Below, in pieces: positions 5,576-12,427 of a stretch of 13,956 nucleotides of DNA. The notes beneath the pieces were generated by a model. It saw only the letters and a program-made list of their open reading frames with translations, was not told where the DNA came from and ran no database searches. A program made the translations under genes and the position numbers. Position 1 is the stretch's first letter. Each line of letters begins with the position of its first letter. The DNA comes from Paracoccaceae bacterium. GTDB lineage: Bacteria > Pseudomonadota > Alphaproteobacteria > Rhodobacterales > Rhodobacteraceae. Location of the stretch: contig JALORM010000007.1 in the NCBI GenBank assembly GCA_025458985.1, positions 1 through 13,956 of the forward strand, written 5' to 3'.

Positions 5576-7249
5576 TCAGGCCTCGAGCGCGGCGCTGACG
5601 GCGGAGGACAGGCGCCGCGCGTCCGCGCGGGGCAGCGGGATGTAGGGCGCGTCGAGCGCCTGGGCCAGCGTGGCGAGCGCCCGTTCCGGCCGGTTGCCCA
5701 TGTCGATGACCATCGCCGGTACGCCGCGGCCGCGAAGAAGGCGGGCCAGCGTTGCCGCATCTTCGGCCGCGGCGGCGCGGTCGGCGCGCCCGTCCAGCGC
5801 GATGTTGGCGCGCCCGTCGGTCAGAAGCACGGCGGTAGGTGTCATGCCCCGCTTGCGCGCGGTCTCGGAGAGGTCGAGCGCCATCCTGAGCCCCGCCGCG
5901 AGCGGCGTGCCGCCGCCGCCGGGCAAAGCGGCAAGCCGGCGCTTGGTCTGCACGAGCGACCGGGTCGGCGGCAGGACAAGGTCGGCGCCGGTGCCGCGGA
6001 ACGCCACCAGCGCGACGTGGTCGCGGCGGGCATAGGCCTCGGCCAGCAGCAGCTCGACCGCGCCCTTCGCCTCGCCCAGGCGCGCCATCGCGGCCGAGCC
6101 GGAGGCATCGACCACGAAGATCAGCAGCCGGTCGGACTGTTCCTGATAGCGTTTCACGCGGATGTCGGCGGGCCGCACCTGCAGACCGTCGCGGTGCGGG
6201 GACGTGGCGTGGCGCGCAGCCTGCCACGGCGCTGCGGCCCGCAGGGTGCCGATCAGGTCGATCCGCTTGCCGCCGTCCAGCCGGCCGGCGCGGGACGGCA
6301 CGGGCCGACCGCGGCGGTTGCCCTTCTGCACGGCGCCCGCACCCGCGCCATGCGCGCCTTTCGCGGGGCGGCCGGCGGCCATGCGGGCAAGCAGGTCCGG
6401 CGGCAGCGCGGCCTTCACCGCCTCCAGCAGGATCTCCTCGGGCAGGCGCAGCGTCTCGCCCTCGCCCCGGCCCTCGTTTTCGTCGGGGGTGTCGCTGTCG
6501 GGGGGCTCGGGAGGAGGCGCGTCCTCGCTGGCGTCGGGCAGCACCGTCGCGCGGGGGGCGAACACCAGCTCGACGGCCGCCATCAGGTCGTCCGGCCCGA
6601 CCGTCCGGTCATGCAGGGCGGCATTGGCGCGCGCGGCCCGGAGCGCGAGAAGCGGGGCGCGCAGGCTGGCGATGCCCAGCCTGTGGGCAAGCCGCGCCAG
6701 GTCGGCGAGCGCCTCGTGCGGCACGCAGGTCGCGGTAAGACGGGCGCGGGCATCGGCCGCCGCGGCGGGGTCGGGCGCCAGCGGCGGCGCCGAGCCCATG
6801 GCCACGCCGGTCAGATCGATGGCGAAGGCCAGCCGGTCGGACAGGGCGGCGGGAAGGCCCTCGTCATCCTCGGCGCCCTCGTCGAGGCAGATCAGGCAGT
6901 GCCCGCGGCGGTCGTCCAGCGCCTGCGCCAGACGCGCGGCCAGACCGCCCGACGCGCGCTCGGCCATCGGCAGGACGAAGGCCGAGGGCGTGCCGAGGAG
7001 GCCCGTGGTGCGCACCACCGCACCGGCCGCCAGCGTCGCGGCAAGGTCCACACCGCCGAAAAGCTGCTCGTCGGCGACGTTCGGATGCAGGCGCCGGACC
7101 GGCAGCGGAAGTGCGCAAAGCGCTTCGGTCAGCCGGTCGCGCACAGGCGAGGGGCGGGCGCGCAGCGCAACCCCGCCCAGCCCGGCCGGGTCCACCGCCA
7201 GCAGGGCCAGCGCCGTGCCGGCGCGGGTCCAGGCGGGGTCTGCGCTCAC
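5576..7249 (-). CDS. bchD: Mg-chelatase subunit D
   Basis: A 557-residue protein. Residues 1 to about 230 form an AAA+-like domain related to BchI but without an intact Walker A motif. Residues about 236-270 are an acidic, proline-rich linker (SEDAPPPEPPDSDTPDENEG). The C-terminal von Willebrand A/integrin I domain carries a metal-ion site: Asp381-x-Ser383-x-Ser385 (DASGS), Thr448 in GGGTPLA and Asp478 in LLTDGRAN. BchD forms the ATPase platform with BchI that drives BchH to insert Mg2+ into protoporphyrin IX. The start is GTG 7249, whose last two bases overlap the bchI stop (GTGA, 7249-7246); GAGG at 7257-7260 precedes it at 7 bases. The same reading frame stays open far upstream across bchI, but that part is a shadow. 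The size, linker and motifs are standard for the family. Confidence 0.95.
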   Translation of the reverse strand: MSADPAWTRAGTALALLAVDPAGLGGVALRARPSPVRDRLTEALCALPLPVRRLHPNVADEQLFGGVDLAATLAAGAVVRTTGLLGTPSAFVLPMAERASGGLAARLAQALDDRRGHCLICLDEGAEDDEGLPAALSDRLAFAIDLTGVAMGSAPPLAPDPAAAADARARLTATCVPHEALADLARLAHRLGIASLRAPLLALRAARANAALHDRTVGPDDLMAAVELVFAPRATVLPDASEDAPPPEPPDSDTPDENEGRGEGETLRLPEEILLEAVKAALPPDLLARMAAGRPAKGAHGAGAGAVQKGNRRGRPVPSRAGRLDGGKRIDLIGTLRAAAPWQAARHATSPHRDGLQVRPADIRVKRYQEQSDRLLIFVVDASGSAAMARLGEAKGAVELLLAEAYARRDHVALVAFRGTGADLVLPPTRSLVQTKRRLAALPGGGGTPLAAGLRMALDLSETARKRGMTPTAVLLTDGRANIALDGRADRAAAAEDAATLARLLRGRGVPAMVIDMGNRPERALATLAQALDAPYIPLPRADARRLSSAVSAALEA

Positions 7250-8250
7250 CCCAGCACCTCGTCCACCACGCGGCCCACGCGCACGGTGCTGCCGGCCTCG
7301 TCCAGCGGGTCGCGGCGCAGCCGGTGGCGCAGTGCCGAGGGGGCGATGCGCCGGATGTGCCGCCGCTCGACCGCCTCGGCGCCCTCGTAGGCCGCCAGCG
7401 CCCGGGCCGCGCGCAAGAGCGTCAGTTCTCCCCTCAGCCCGTCCGACCCCAGCGCGACGCAGAGCCGCGCGCAGTCGTGAAGCGCAGCCTCGGGCGTCTT
7501 CAGCACCTGGACGGTCTTGCGCGCCGCGACAATGCGGTTCCTGAGCTTGGTGTCTTCGCCCTTCCAGCGGCGCAGGAACTTGGGCGTATCGGTCTCGTAG
7601 GCGTCGCGGCGGCGGACTACCTCGATCCGCTGGTCGATGTCCTTCGGCGATCCGACCTCGACCGACAGGCCGAAGCGGTCCAGCAGCTGCGGGCGAAGTT
7701 CGCCCTCCTCGGGGTTGCCCGAGCCGACCAGGACGAAACGCGCCGGGTGGCGGATCGACAGGCCCTCCCGCTCGACCACGTTCTCGCCCGACTGGGCGAC
7801 GTCGAGCAGCAGGTCGACGATGTGGTCTTCCAGAAGGTTGACTTCGTCGATGTAGAGGTACCCGCGGTTCGCCCGCGCCAGAAGTCCGGGCTCGAACGCC
7901 TTCTCGCCCCGGGTCAGCGCGCGCTCGATGTCCAGCGCGCCCACCACGCGGTCCTCGGTCACGCCCAGGGGCAGGTCGACGACCGGCGTGGGCTTCGTCA
8001 CGATCCGGGTCGAGCCGACGACGGCCCAGGGCGGGCAGTCCTCCAGCCGTTCGGAATTGACCGGGCAGCCCTCGACCGCGCGGATCGGCGGCAGCAGCGC
8101 AGCCAGCGCCCTGACGGCGGTGGACTTGCCCGTGCCCCGGTCGCCGAAGACCAGCACGCCGCCGATCCTGGGGTCGATGGCGGTCAAGACCATCGCGGTC
8201 TTCATCTCGTCCTGCCCGACGATGGCAGAGAACGGGAAGGGATGCGTCAT
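7246..8250 (-). CDS. bchI: Mg-chelatase ATPase subunit I
   Basis: A 334-residue AAA+ ATPase, the usual length for BchI. Visible motifs are Walker A GDRGTGKST (36-44), Walker B YLYIDEVN (131-138), the sensor region VGSGNPEEGELRPQLLDRFG (175-194), which includes the likely arginine finger region, and conserved Arg residues near the C-terminal lid. With BchD it forms the ATP-driven complex that powers Mg insertion into protoporphyrin IX, the first step specific to bacteriochlorophyll. ATG 8250 is chosen because it overlaps the crtA stop as ATGA (8250-8247), has GAAAGGA at 8264-8258 at 7 bases, and yields MTHPFPFSAIVGQ, which matches the family N-terminus. The reading frame continues upstream within crtA, but that is a shadow. 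Both ends overlap neighbours by 4 bases, so production of CrtA, BchI and BchD is probably translationally linked. Confidence 0.97.
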   Translation of the reverse strand: MTHPFPFSAIVGQDEMKTAMVLTAIDPRIGGVLVFGDRGTGKSTAVRALAALLPPIRAVEGCPVNSERLEDCPPWAVVGSTRIVTKPTPVVDLPLGVTEDRVVGALDIERALTRGEKAFEPGLLARANRGYLYIDEVNLLEDHIVDLLLDVAQSGENVVEREGLSIRHPARFVLVGSGNPEEGELRPQLLDRFGLSVEVGSPKDIDQRIEVVRRRDAYETDTPKFLRRWKGEDTKLRNRIVAARKTVQVLKTPEAALHDCARLCVALGSDGLRGELTLLRAARALAAYEGAEAVERRHIRRIAPSALRHRLRRDPLDEAGSTVRVGRVVDEVLG

Positions 8251-8951
8251 GCGGCGATCCTTTCTGACAGCACGGAGCGTCCACCCCAGGTGCCGGTTTC
8301 GCCCAGCACCCGGAAGCGGGCATAAAGTTCCTCGGAAAACCAGCCGCCCTCGCGCACCGCGCGGATCGCGCGGGCGTGCGGCCCGTCGGCGCGGGCGAAG
8401 GCGGCCATCGTCTGCGTATCGGGCCAGATCGAGAAGGTGACCTGGTGCAGCCACGGCACCTCGCCGATCCCGATCTTGAAGATCACGTTCGGGTCCTGGC
8501 CGATCACGTCCGAGATGCCGGGCACCCTGCCCCAGAAACGCAGCGCGACCGAGGGCCGCACGGTCGCCCGCGTCAGGGCGGCCAGCGGGCCGGGGGCGGG
8601 TTCGGCATCCGCCTCGAACGGCGCCCCGCCGCCCCAGCTGCCCCGCGCGGATGTCGTGGCAAGGTAGACTGTCCAGGCTTCGGCGGAGCGCGCGCGCCAG
8701 CGCAGGAACACATCGGCACGGGCGATCTGCGACCGCGCTACGGCCTCGTCGGGCCAGGTCGCGAGGATCGCCCAGACCTGAGTATTCGGGACCGGCGTGA
8801 AGCCTTCGCCCGTGCCCGACCCGCACAGCTTGAAGGTGCCGATGCCCGGCACCTTCGGCAGGCTCAGCCGCGCCGCACCCATCTGGCCAAGCACCCAGAG
8901 GCGCGCCGCCACCGAAGGAAACCGGAACAGGCTGAGGCTGACGCAGCGCAC
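8247..8951 (-). CDS. crtA: CrtA, spheroidene monooxygenase
   Basis: A 234-residue protein that introduces the keto group into spheroidene (and hydroxyspheroidene) with O2, giving the red spheroidenone made under aerobic or semi-aerobic conditions. The blocks FKLCGSGTGEGFTPVPNT (41-58), VWAILATWPDEAVA, IFKIGIGEVPWLHQVTFSIWP and the closing GTWGGR are those of the CrtA family; the enzyme is known to be heme-dependent, though no classical heme motif is visible. The start is GTG 8951, with AAGGAGA at 8967-8961 at 9 bases; no better ATG exists upstream. It is the first gene of the crtA-bchI-bchD-bchO operon and starts 24 bases from a PpsR box (8975-8992), so repression by the light/redox-dependent repressor PpsR is expected. 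Its stop overlaps the bchI start. Confidence 0.93.
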   Translation of the reverse strand: MRCVSLSLFRFPSVAARLWVLGQMGAARLSLPKVPGIGTFKLCGSGTGEGFTPVPNTQVWAILATWPDEAVARSQIARADVFLRWRARSAEAWTVYLATTSARGSWGGGAPFEADAEPAPGPLAALTRATVRPSVALRFWGRVPGISDVIGQDPNVIFKIGIGEVPWLHQVTFSIWPDTQTMAAFARADGPHARAIRAVREGGWFSEELYARFRVLGETGTWGGRSVLSERIAA

Positions 8952-8974
8952 CGGGGCGACTCTCCTTGCCGTGG

Positions 8975-8992
8975 TGTCAAGTTATCCTGACA
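8975..8992. promoter_or_regulatory. PpsR/CrtJ box, crtA-proximal
   Basis: TGTCAAGTTATCCTGACA matches the TGT-N12-ACA palindrome bound by the repressor PpsR (CrtJ), including the favoured inner C and G (TGTC...GACA). It is 24 bases upstream of the crtA start, where binding would block transcription of crtA-bchI-bchD-bchO. A weak -10-like AGGATA on the - strand falls inside the box, with TTGCAT 17 bases before it. Confidence 0.85.
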
Positions 8993-9051
8993 TATCGGCG
9001 GAGGAATGCAAAGATTTCTCGACCTTGGTGACACTATGCCCTAGGCTTGTC

Positions 9052-9069
9052 TGTAACGCAAACTGGACA
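9052..9069. promoter_or_regulatory. PpsR/CrtJ box, crtI-proximal
   Basis: TGTAACGCAAACTGGACA is a second TGT-N12-ACA site, ending 13 bases before the crtI ATG. Its centre is 77 bases from that of the crtA-proximal box. Paired PpsR boxes between divergent crtA and crtI are known from Rhodobacter. Cooperative binding would shut both operons at high oxygen or strong light. No convincing -35/-10 pair for crtI could be placed by eye. Confidence 0.83.
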
Positions 9070-9082
9070 GTTGGAGCGACTC

Positions 9083-10627
9083 ATGCCCCAGAAGCCGACC
9101 CTGTCCAACCGCGCTGTCGTGATCGGCGCGGGCCTCGGCGGGCTTGCCTCGGCGATGCGCCTCGGGGCGAAGGGATACGAGGTGACCATGATCGACCGGC
9201 TGGACCTGCCGGGCGGGCGCGGCTCGTCGATCACGCAGGGCGGGCACCGCTTCGACCTTGGGCCCACCATCGTCACGGTGCCGCAGGGGCTGCGCGACCT
9301 CTTCGCCGCCTGCGGGCGCGACTTCGACGCCGAGGTCGACCTGCGGCCGATGGACCCGTTCTACGAGATCCGCTGGCAGGACGGCTCCACCTTCGCCGCG
9401 CGGCCGGACCCGGCGGCGATGCGGGCCGAGGTGGCCCGGCTGTCTCTGGGCGACCTGCCGGGGTGGGAGCGGTTCCTGAAGGACAGCGAAGCGCGCTATC
9501 GCTTCGGCTACGAGGATCTCGGGCGGCGGCCGATGCACCGGCTGTGGGACCTGGTGAAGGTGCTGCCGACCTTCGCGGCGCTGCGCGCCGACCGGTCGGT
9601 GCACGCCCACGCCGCGGCCCGCGTGCGCGACCCGCGGTTGCGCTTCGCGCTGTCGTTCCACCCGCTGTTCATCGGGGGCGATCCGTTCCGGGTAACCTCG
9701 ATGTACATCCTCGTCAGCCATCTGGAGACCGCCTTCGGCGTCCACTACGCGATGGGCGGGGTGCAGGCCATCGCGCGGGCCATGGCGCGGGTGGTCGAGG
9801 ATCAGGGCGGGCACCTGATGATGGGCGCCGAGGCCGACGAGGTGCTGGTGAAGGGCGGCCGCGCCGCCGGCGTGCGCCTGACCGACGGGCGCGAGATCGC
9901 CGCCGACGTGGTCGTGTCGAACGCAGATGCCGGGCACACTTACGACCGGCTTCTGCGCAACCATCCGCGCCGCCGGTGGACCTCGGCCCGGCTGAAGCGC
10001 ACGCGCTGGTCGATGGGCCTGTTCGTCTGGTATTTCGGCACGAAGGGCACCCGGGGCCTGTGGCCAGACGTGGGCCACCACACCATCGCCGTCGGCCCGC
10101 GCTATCGCGAGCATATCCGCGACATCTTCATCCGCGGGCGGCTTGCGGACGACATGAGCCTCTATGTCCACCGCCCCTCGGTCACCGATCCGAGCGTCGC
10201 GCCCGAGGGTGGCGATACCTTCTACGCGCTCTCGCCTGTTCCGCACCTGGGCCACGACAACGGCGTCGACTGGGCCGCCGAGGCCGACCGCTACCGCGAC
10301 AGGATGGCGGCGATGCTGGAAGACCGGCTGATCCCCGGCTTCCGCGAGCGGATCACCGAAAGCCTGACCTTCACGCCCGAGACGTTCCGCGACCGCTACC
10401 TGTCGCCTTACGGCGCGGGCTTCTCGATCGAGCCGCGCATCCTGCAGTCGGCCTGGTTCAGGCCGCACAACGTGTCCGAGGAACTGCCGGGCCTGTACCT
10501 TGCTGGGGCCGGCACCCACCCGGGCGCCGGCGTGCCCGGCGTGGTCGGCACGGCCGAAGTGCTGGCGCAGCTGGTGCCCGATGCGCCCGCGGTGCCGAAG
10601 GTGGCGCTGAAGATGGCCGCCGAATGA
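9083..10627 (+). CDS. crtI: CrtI, phytoene desaturase
   Basis: A 514-residue FAD-dependent enzyme that desaturates phytoene, in this lineage mainly to neurosporene, in the membrane. Visible features are the dinucleotide-binding GxGxxG (VIGAGLGG, Gly15-Gly17-Gly20) followed by LPGGRGSS; HRFDLGPTIVTVP; and the C-terminal family signature AGAGTHPGAGVPGVVGTAE. Wording across its length is very close to Rhodobacter CrtI. ATG 9083 is chosen because TTGGAG (9071-9076) lies 6 bases upstream and the flavin motif then sits at the normal distance from the N-terminus. A TTG at 9047 is also in frame but would place the start inside the PpsR box region without a ribosome binding site. It is transcribed away from crtA, under the PpsR boxes, and overlaps crtB by 4 bases. 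The number of desaturation steps cannot be read from the sequence. Confidence 0.97.
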   Translation: MPQKPTLSNRAVVIGAGLGGLASAMRLGAKGYEVTMIDRLDLPGGRGSSITQGGHRFDLGPTIVTVPQGLRDLFAACGRDFDAEVDLRPMDPFYEIRWQDGSTFAARPDPAAMRAEVARLSLGDLPGWERFLKDSEARYRFGYEDLGRRPMHRLWDLVKVLPTFAALRADRSVHAHAAARVRDPRLRFALSFHPLFIGGDPFRVTSMYILVSHLETAFGVHYAMGGVQAIARAMARVVEDQGGHLMMGAEADEVLVKGGRAAGVRLTDGREIAADVVVSNADAGHTYDRLLRNHPRRRWTSARLKRTRWSMGLFVWYFGTKGTRGLWPDVGHHTIAVGPRYREHIRDIFIRGRLADDMSLYVHRPSVTDPSVAPEGGDTFYALSPVPHLGHDNGVDWAAEADRYRDRMAAMLEDRLIPGFRERITESLTFTPETFRDRYLSPYGAGFSIEPRILQSAWFRPHNVSEELPGLYLAGAGTHPGAGVPGVVGTAEVLAQLVPDAPAVPKVALKMAAE

Positions 10628-11697
10628 CCGTACGCGCCGAATCCCGCGCCCTCGCGGCCGCCGACATGGCGGCCTGCCGCGAAGCGATCCGGACCGGCTC
10701 GCTGTCGTTCCATGCGGCGTCGAAGCTGCTGCCGGCGCGGGTGCGCGACCCGGCACTGGCGCTCTATGCCTTCTGCAGGCTGGCCGACGATGCGGTGGAC
10801 CTGCGCGAGGACAAGGTGGGTGCGGTGCTCAGGCTGCGCGACCGGCTGGATCTGGTCTATGCCGGGCGTCCTGTCGATGCCGCCCCCGACCGCGCCTTCA
10901 CGGCGGTGGTCGAGGCGTTCGAGCTGCCGCGCGCGCTTCCCGATGCTCTGCTCGAAGGGTTCGCCTGGGATGCCGTCGGGCGGCGCTACCACACGCTGTC
11001 CGAGCTGCTGGCCTATGCTGCCCGCGTCGCCTCGGCGGTGGGGGCGATGATGTGCGTGCTGATGCGGGTGCGCGACCGCGACGCGCTGGCGCGGGCCTGC
11101 GACCTGGGTGCTGCGATGCAGCTGACCAACATCGCCCGCGACGTCGGCGAGGATGCCGCCGCCGGGCGGCTCTATCTTCCGCTCGACTGGCTGGCCGAAC
11201 GGGGCGTCGACCCCGAGGTCTTCCTTGCCCGCCCCGAGGCGAACGCCCCGATCCGTACCGTGACGCGCCAGCTTCTGTCCGAGGCGCAGCGGCTCTACTT
11301 CCGGGCCGAGGCGGGGGTGGCCGCGCTGCCGCCGTCGTGCCGCCCGGGGATCTATGCCGCGCGGCACATCTACGCCGCCATCGGCGACGAGGTCGCCCGC
11401 GCGGGCCACGACAGCGTGACCCGAAGGGCGCGCACCTCGGGCGGCCGGAAGGCCGGCCTTCTGGGCGTGGCGCTGCTGCGCGCAGGCGCCGCGGCGGTGT
11501 TTCCGCGCTCGCCCGTGATCTACGCCCGGCCGCTTGCCGAAACGGCGTTCCTCGTCGAGGCCGCGGCCCGGACGCCGGCCTCGTCGGCAGCCTGGGGCGA
11601 AGGCCGCACCGGTGCGCTGATGAAGATCCTTGCCGAGCTCGAGGCGCGGCAGCGGACGATGCGGCCCTTGGAACCGGCGGGGGCCCGGACTAGTTGA
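10624..11697 (+). CDS. crtB: CrtB, phytoene synthase
   Basis: A 357-residue squalene/phytoene synthase that joins two geranylgeranyl diphosphate molecules to phytoene, the first carotenoid-specific step. The two aspartate-rich Mg2+-diphosphate sites are present: DDAVD (55-59) and DVGED (173-177, in NIARDVGEDAAAGRLYLP). The YAARVASAVG block (131-140) and the LYAFCRLAD lead-in are also typical. The start ATG 10624 overlaps the crtI stop (ATGA 10624-10627). The upstream bases carry no strong ribosome binding site, so expression likely depends on re-initiation after crtI. The C-terminal 50 residues or so are Ala/Arg-rich and variable in the family. The gene ends 27 bases before tspO. Confidence 0.96.
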   Translation: MTVRAESRALAAADMAACREAIRTGSLSFHAASKLLPARVRDPALALYAFCRLADDAVDLREDKVGAVLRLRDRLDLVYAGRPVDAAPDRAFTAVVEAFELPRALPDALLEGFAWDAVGRRYHTLSELLAYAARVASAVGAMMCVLMRVRDRDALARACDLGAAMQLTNIARDVGEDAAAGRLYLPLDWLAERGVDPEVFLARPEANAPIRTVTRQLLSEAQRLYFRAEAGVAALPPSCRPGIYAARHIYAAIGDEVARAGHDSVTRRARTSGGRKAGLLGVALLRAGAAAVFPRSPVIYARPLAETAFLVEAAARTPASSAAWGEGRTGALMKILAELEARQRTMRPLEPAGARTS

Positions 11698-11724
11698 CAT
11701 CCATCCCGGCGGTAGGAGCGCGCG

Positions 11725-12195
11725 ATGGACTGGTCCCTTTTCCTGATCTTCCTCGGTGCCTGTGCGGCCGCCGGCACGACGGGCGCCGCGTTCCCGCCCG
11801 GACCGTGGTACGACAAGCTCGACAAACCCGTCTGGACCCCGCCCAACTGGCTGTTTCCGCTCGCCTGGACGGCCCTTTACATCGCCATGGCGGTGGCCGC
11901 CGCCCGCGTCGCGCCACTGGCAGGGTCTGCTCATGCCATGGCGTTCTGGGCGCTCCAGATCGCGCTCAACGCGCTCTGGACACCGGTGTTCTTCGGCCTG
12001 CGCAAGCTGAAGGCGGGCATGGCCGTTCTGGCCGCGCTCTGGGTTGCGGTGGTGGCGACATGTCTTGCGATGATGCGCCTCGATCCCGTCGCGGGGTGGC
12101 TCTTCGTGCCCTACGTGGTCTGGGTCAGCTATGCCGGGGCGCTCAATGCGGCGATCGTGCTCAGGAACCCCGAGCCGCAGCCGCGACCTGCCTGA
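11725..12195 (+). CDS. tspO: TspO, tryptophan-rich sensory protein (TspO/MBR family)
   Basis: A 156-residue membrane protein with five predicted hydrophobic spans and the conserved family blocks KPVWTPPNWLFPLAWTALY (34-52), NALWTPVFFG (82-91) and PYVVWVSYAGALN (129-141). It is rich in Trp. In Rhodobacter, TspO sits in the outer membrane, binds porphyrins and negatively modulates photosynthesis gene expression in response to oxygen, acting through tetrapyrrole flux and the AppA/PpsR pathway. ATG 11725 follows TAGGAG (11713-11718) at 6 bases. It lies 27 bases after crtB, as in Rhodobacter, and is probably the last gene of crtI-crtB-tspO. A TTGACA at 11694-11699 is too near the start and has no -10 partner, so a private promoter is not supported. 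Confidence 0.95.
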   Translation: MDWSLFLIFLGACAAAGTTGAAFPPGPWYDKLDKPVWTPPNWLFPLAWTALYIAMAVAAARVAPLAGSAHAMAFWALQIALNALWTPVFFGLRKLKAGMAVLAALWVAVVATCLAMMRLDPVAGWLFVPYVVWVSYAGALNAAIVLRNPEPQPRPA

Positions 12196-12427
12196 CCCGA
12201 CATCGTCCGGTGCCGTCCGGGCGAAGGCGCCGGGCCGCCAGATCGCGCTTGCCCTGCTGGGCTGTTGCCCCTATAGAGCCCCACGTCGAACAGGCCGTCA
12301 GAGCCGGAGAGCAGGGTCGGGAACACCGGCCCTTTTGCCTTTTCGGGATCACCGGCGGCCGGACCCCTGAACGAGACCGGCGGAGACAACCGCACGGCCA
12401 GCAATTCTAGAAGGATACCGAAGACGC
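12196..12427. other. Intergenic region between tspO and rpsA
   Basis: This gap marks the edge of the photosynthesis cluster. A possible 8-bp stem, CCGGTGCC (12207-12214) with GGCGCCGG (12226-12233), containing one G-U pair, could end the tspO transcript, but no T tract follows. The rpsA promoter lies in the middle. The leader (from about 12284) contains CCGGCCC-TTTTG-CCTTTTCGGG and repeated CCGGCGG units that could fold, but I can name no defined riboswitch. AAGGA at 12411-12415 lies 12 bases before the rpsA ATG, a rather long spacing. No small gene is apparent. Confidence 0.5.
12249..12277 (+). promoter_or_regulatory. Housekeeping promoter of rpsA
   Basis: TTGCCC (12249-12254) and TATAGA (12272-12277) are separated by exactly 17 bases, the best sigma-70-type pair seen in the window. 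Transcription would begin near 12284, giving an rpsA leader of about 140 bases. It is the only promoter-like pair placed between tspO and rpsA and implies that rpsA is expressed separately from the photosynthesis genes. Confidence 0.65.

Noticed and set aside
4967..7390. An 807-codon open frame on the + strand opposite bchO and bchD, and similar long frames opposite hemA, crtI and rpsA
   Set aside because: These are antisense shadows of GC-rich codon use; the translations are Arg/Gly/Ala-rich with no domains, while the opposite strand carries complete, well-known proteins.
8975..8980. TTGACA on the - strand as -35 of crtA
   Set aside because: It is too close to the crtA GTG; the -10 would land on the GC-rich bases just before the start codon. 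It is better explained as one half of the PpsR palindrome.
9047..9082. TTG start at 9047 giving a longer CrtI
   Set aside because: It has no ribosome binding site and begins next to the PpsR box; ATG 9083 has TTGGAG at 6 bases and gives the usual CrtI N-terminus.
11694..11722. TTGACA at the crtB stop as a tspO promoter
   Set aside because: The -10 position would fall on the tspO ribosome binding site in a GC run without any TATAAT-like hexamer.
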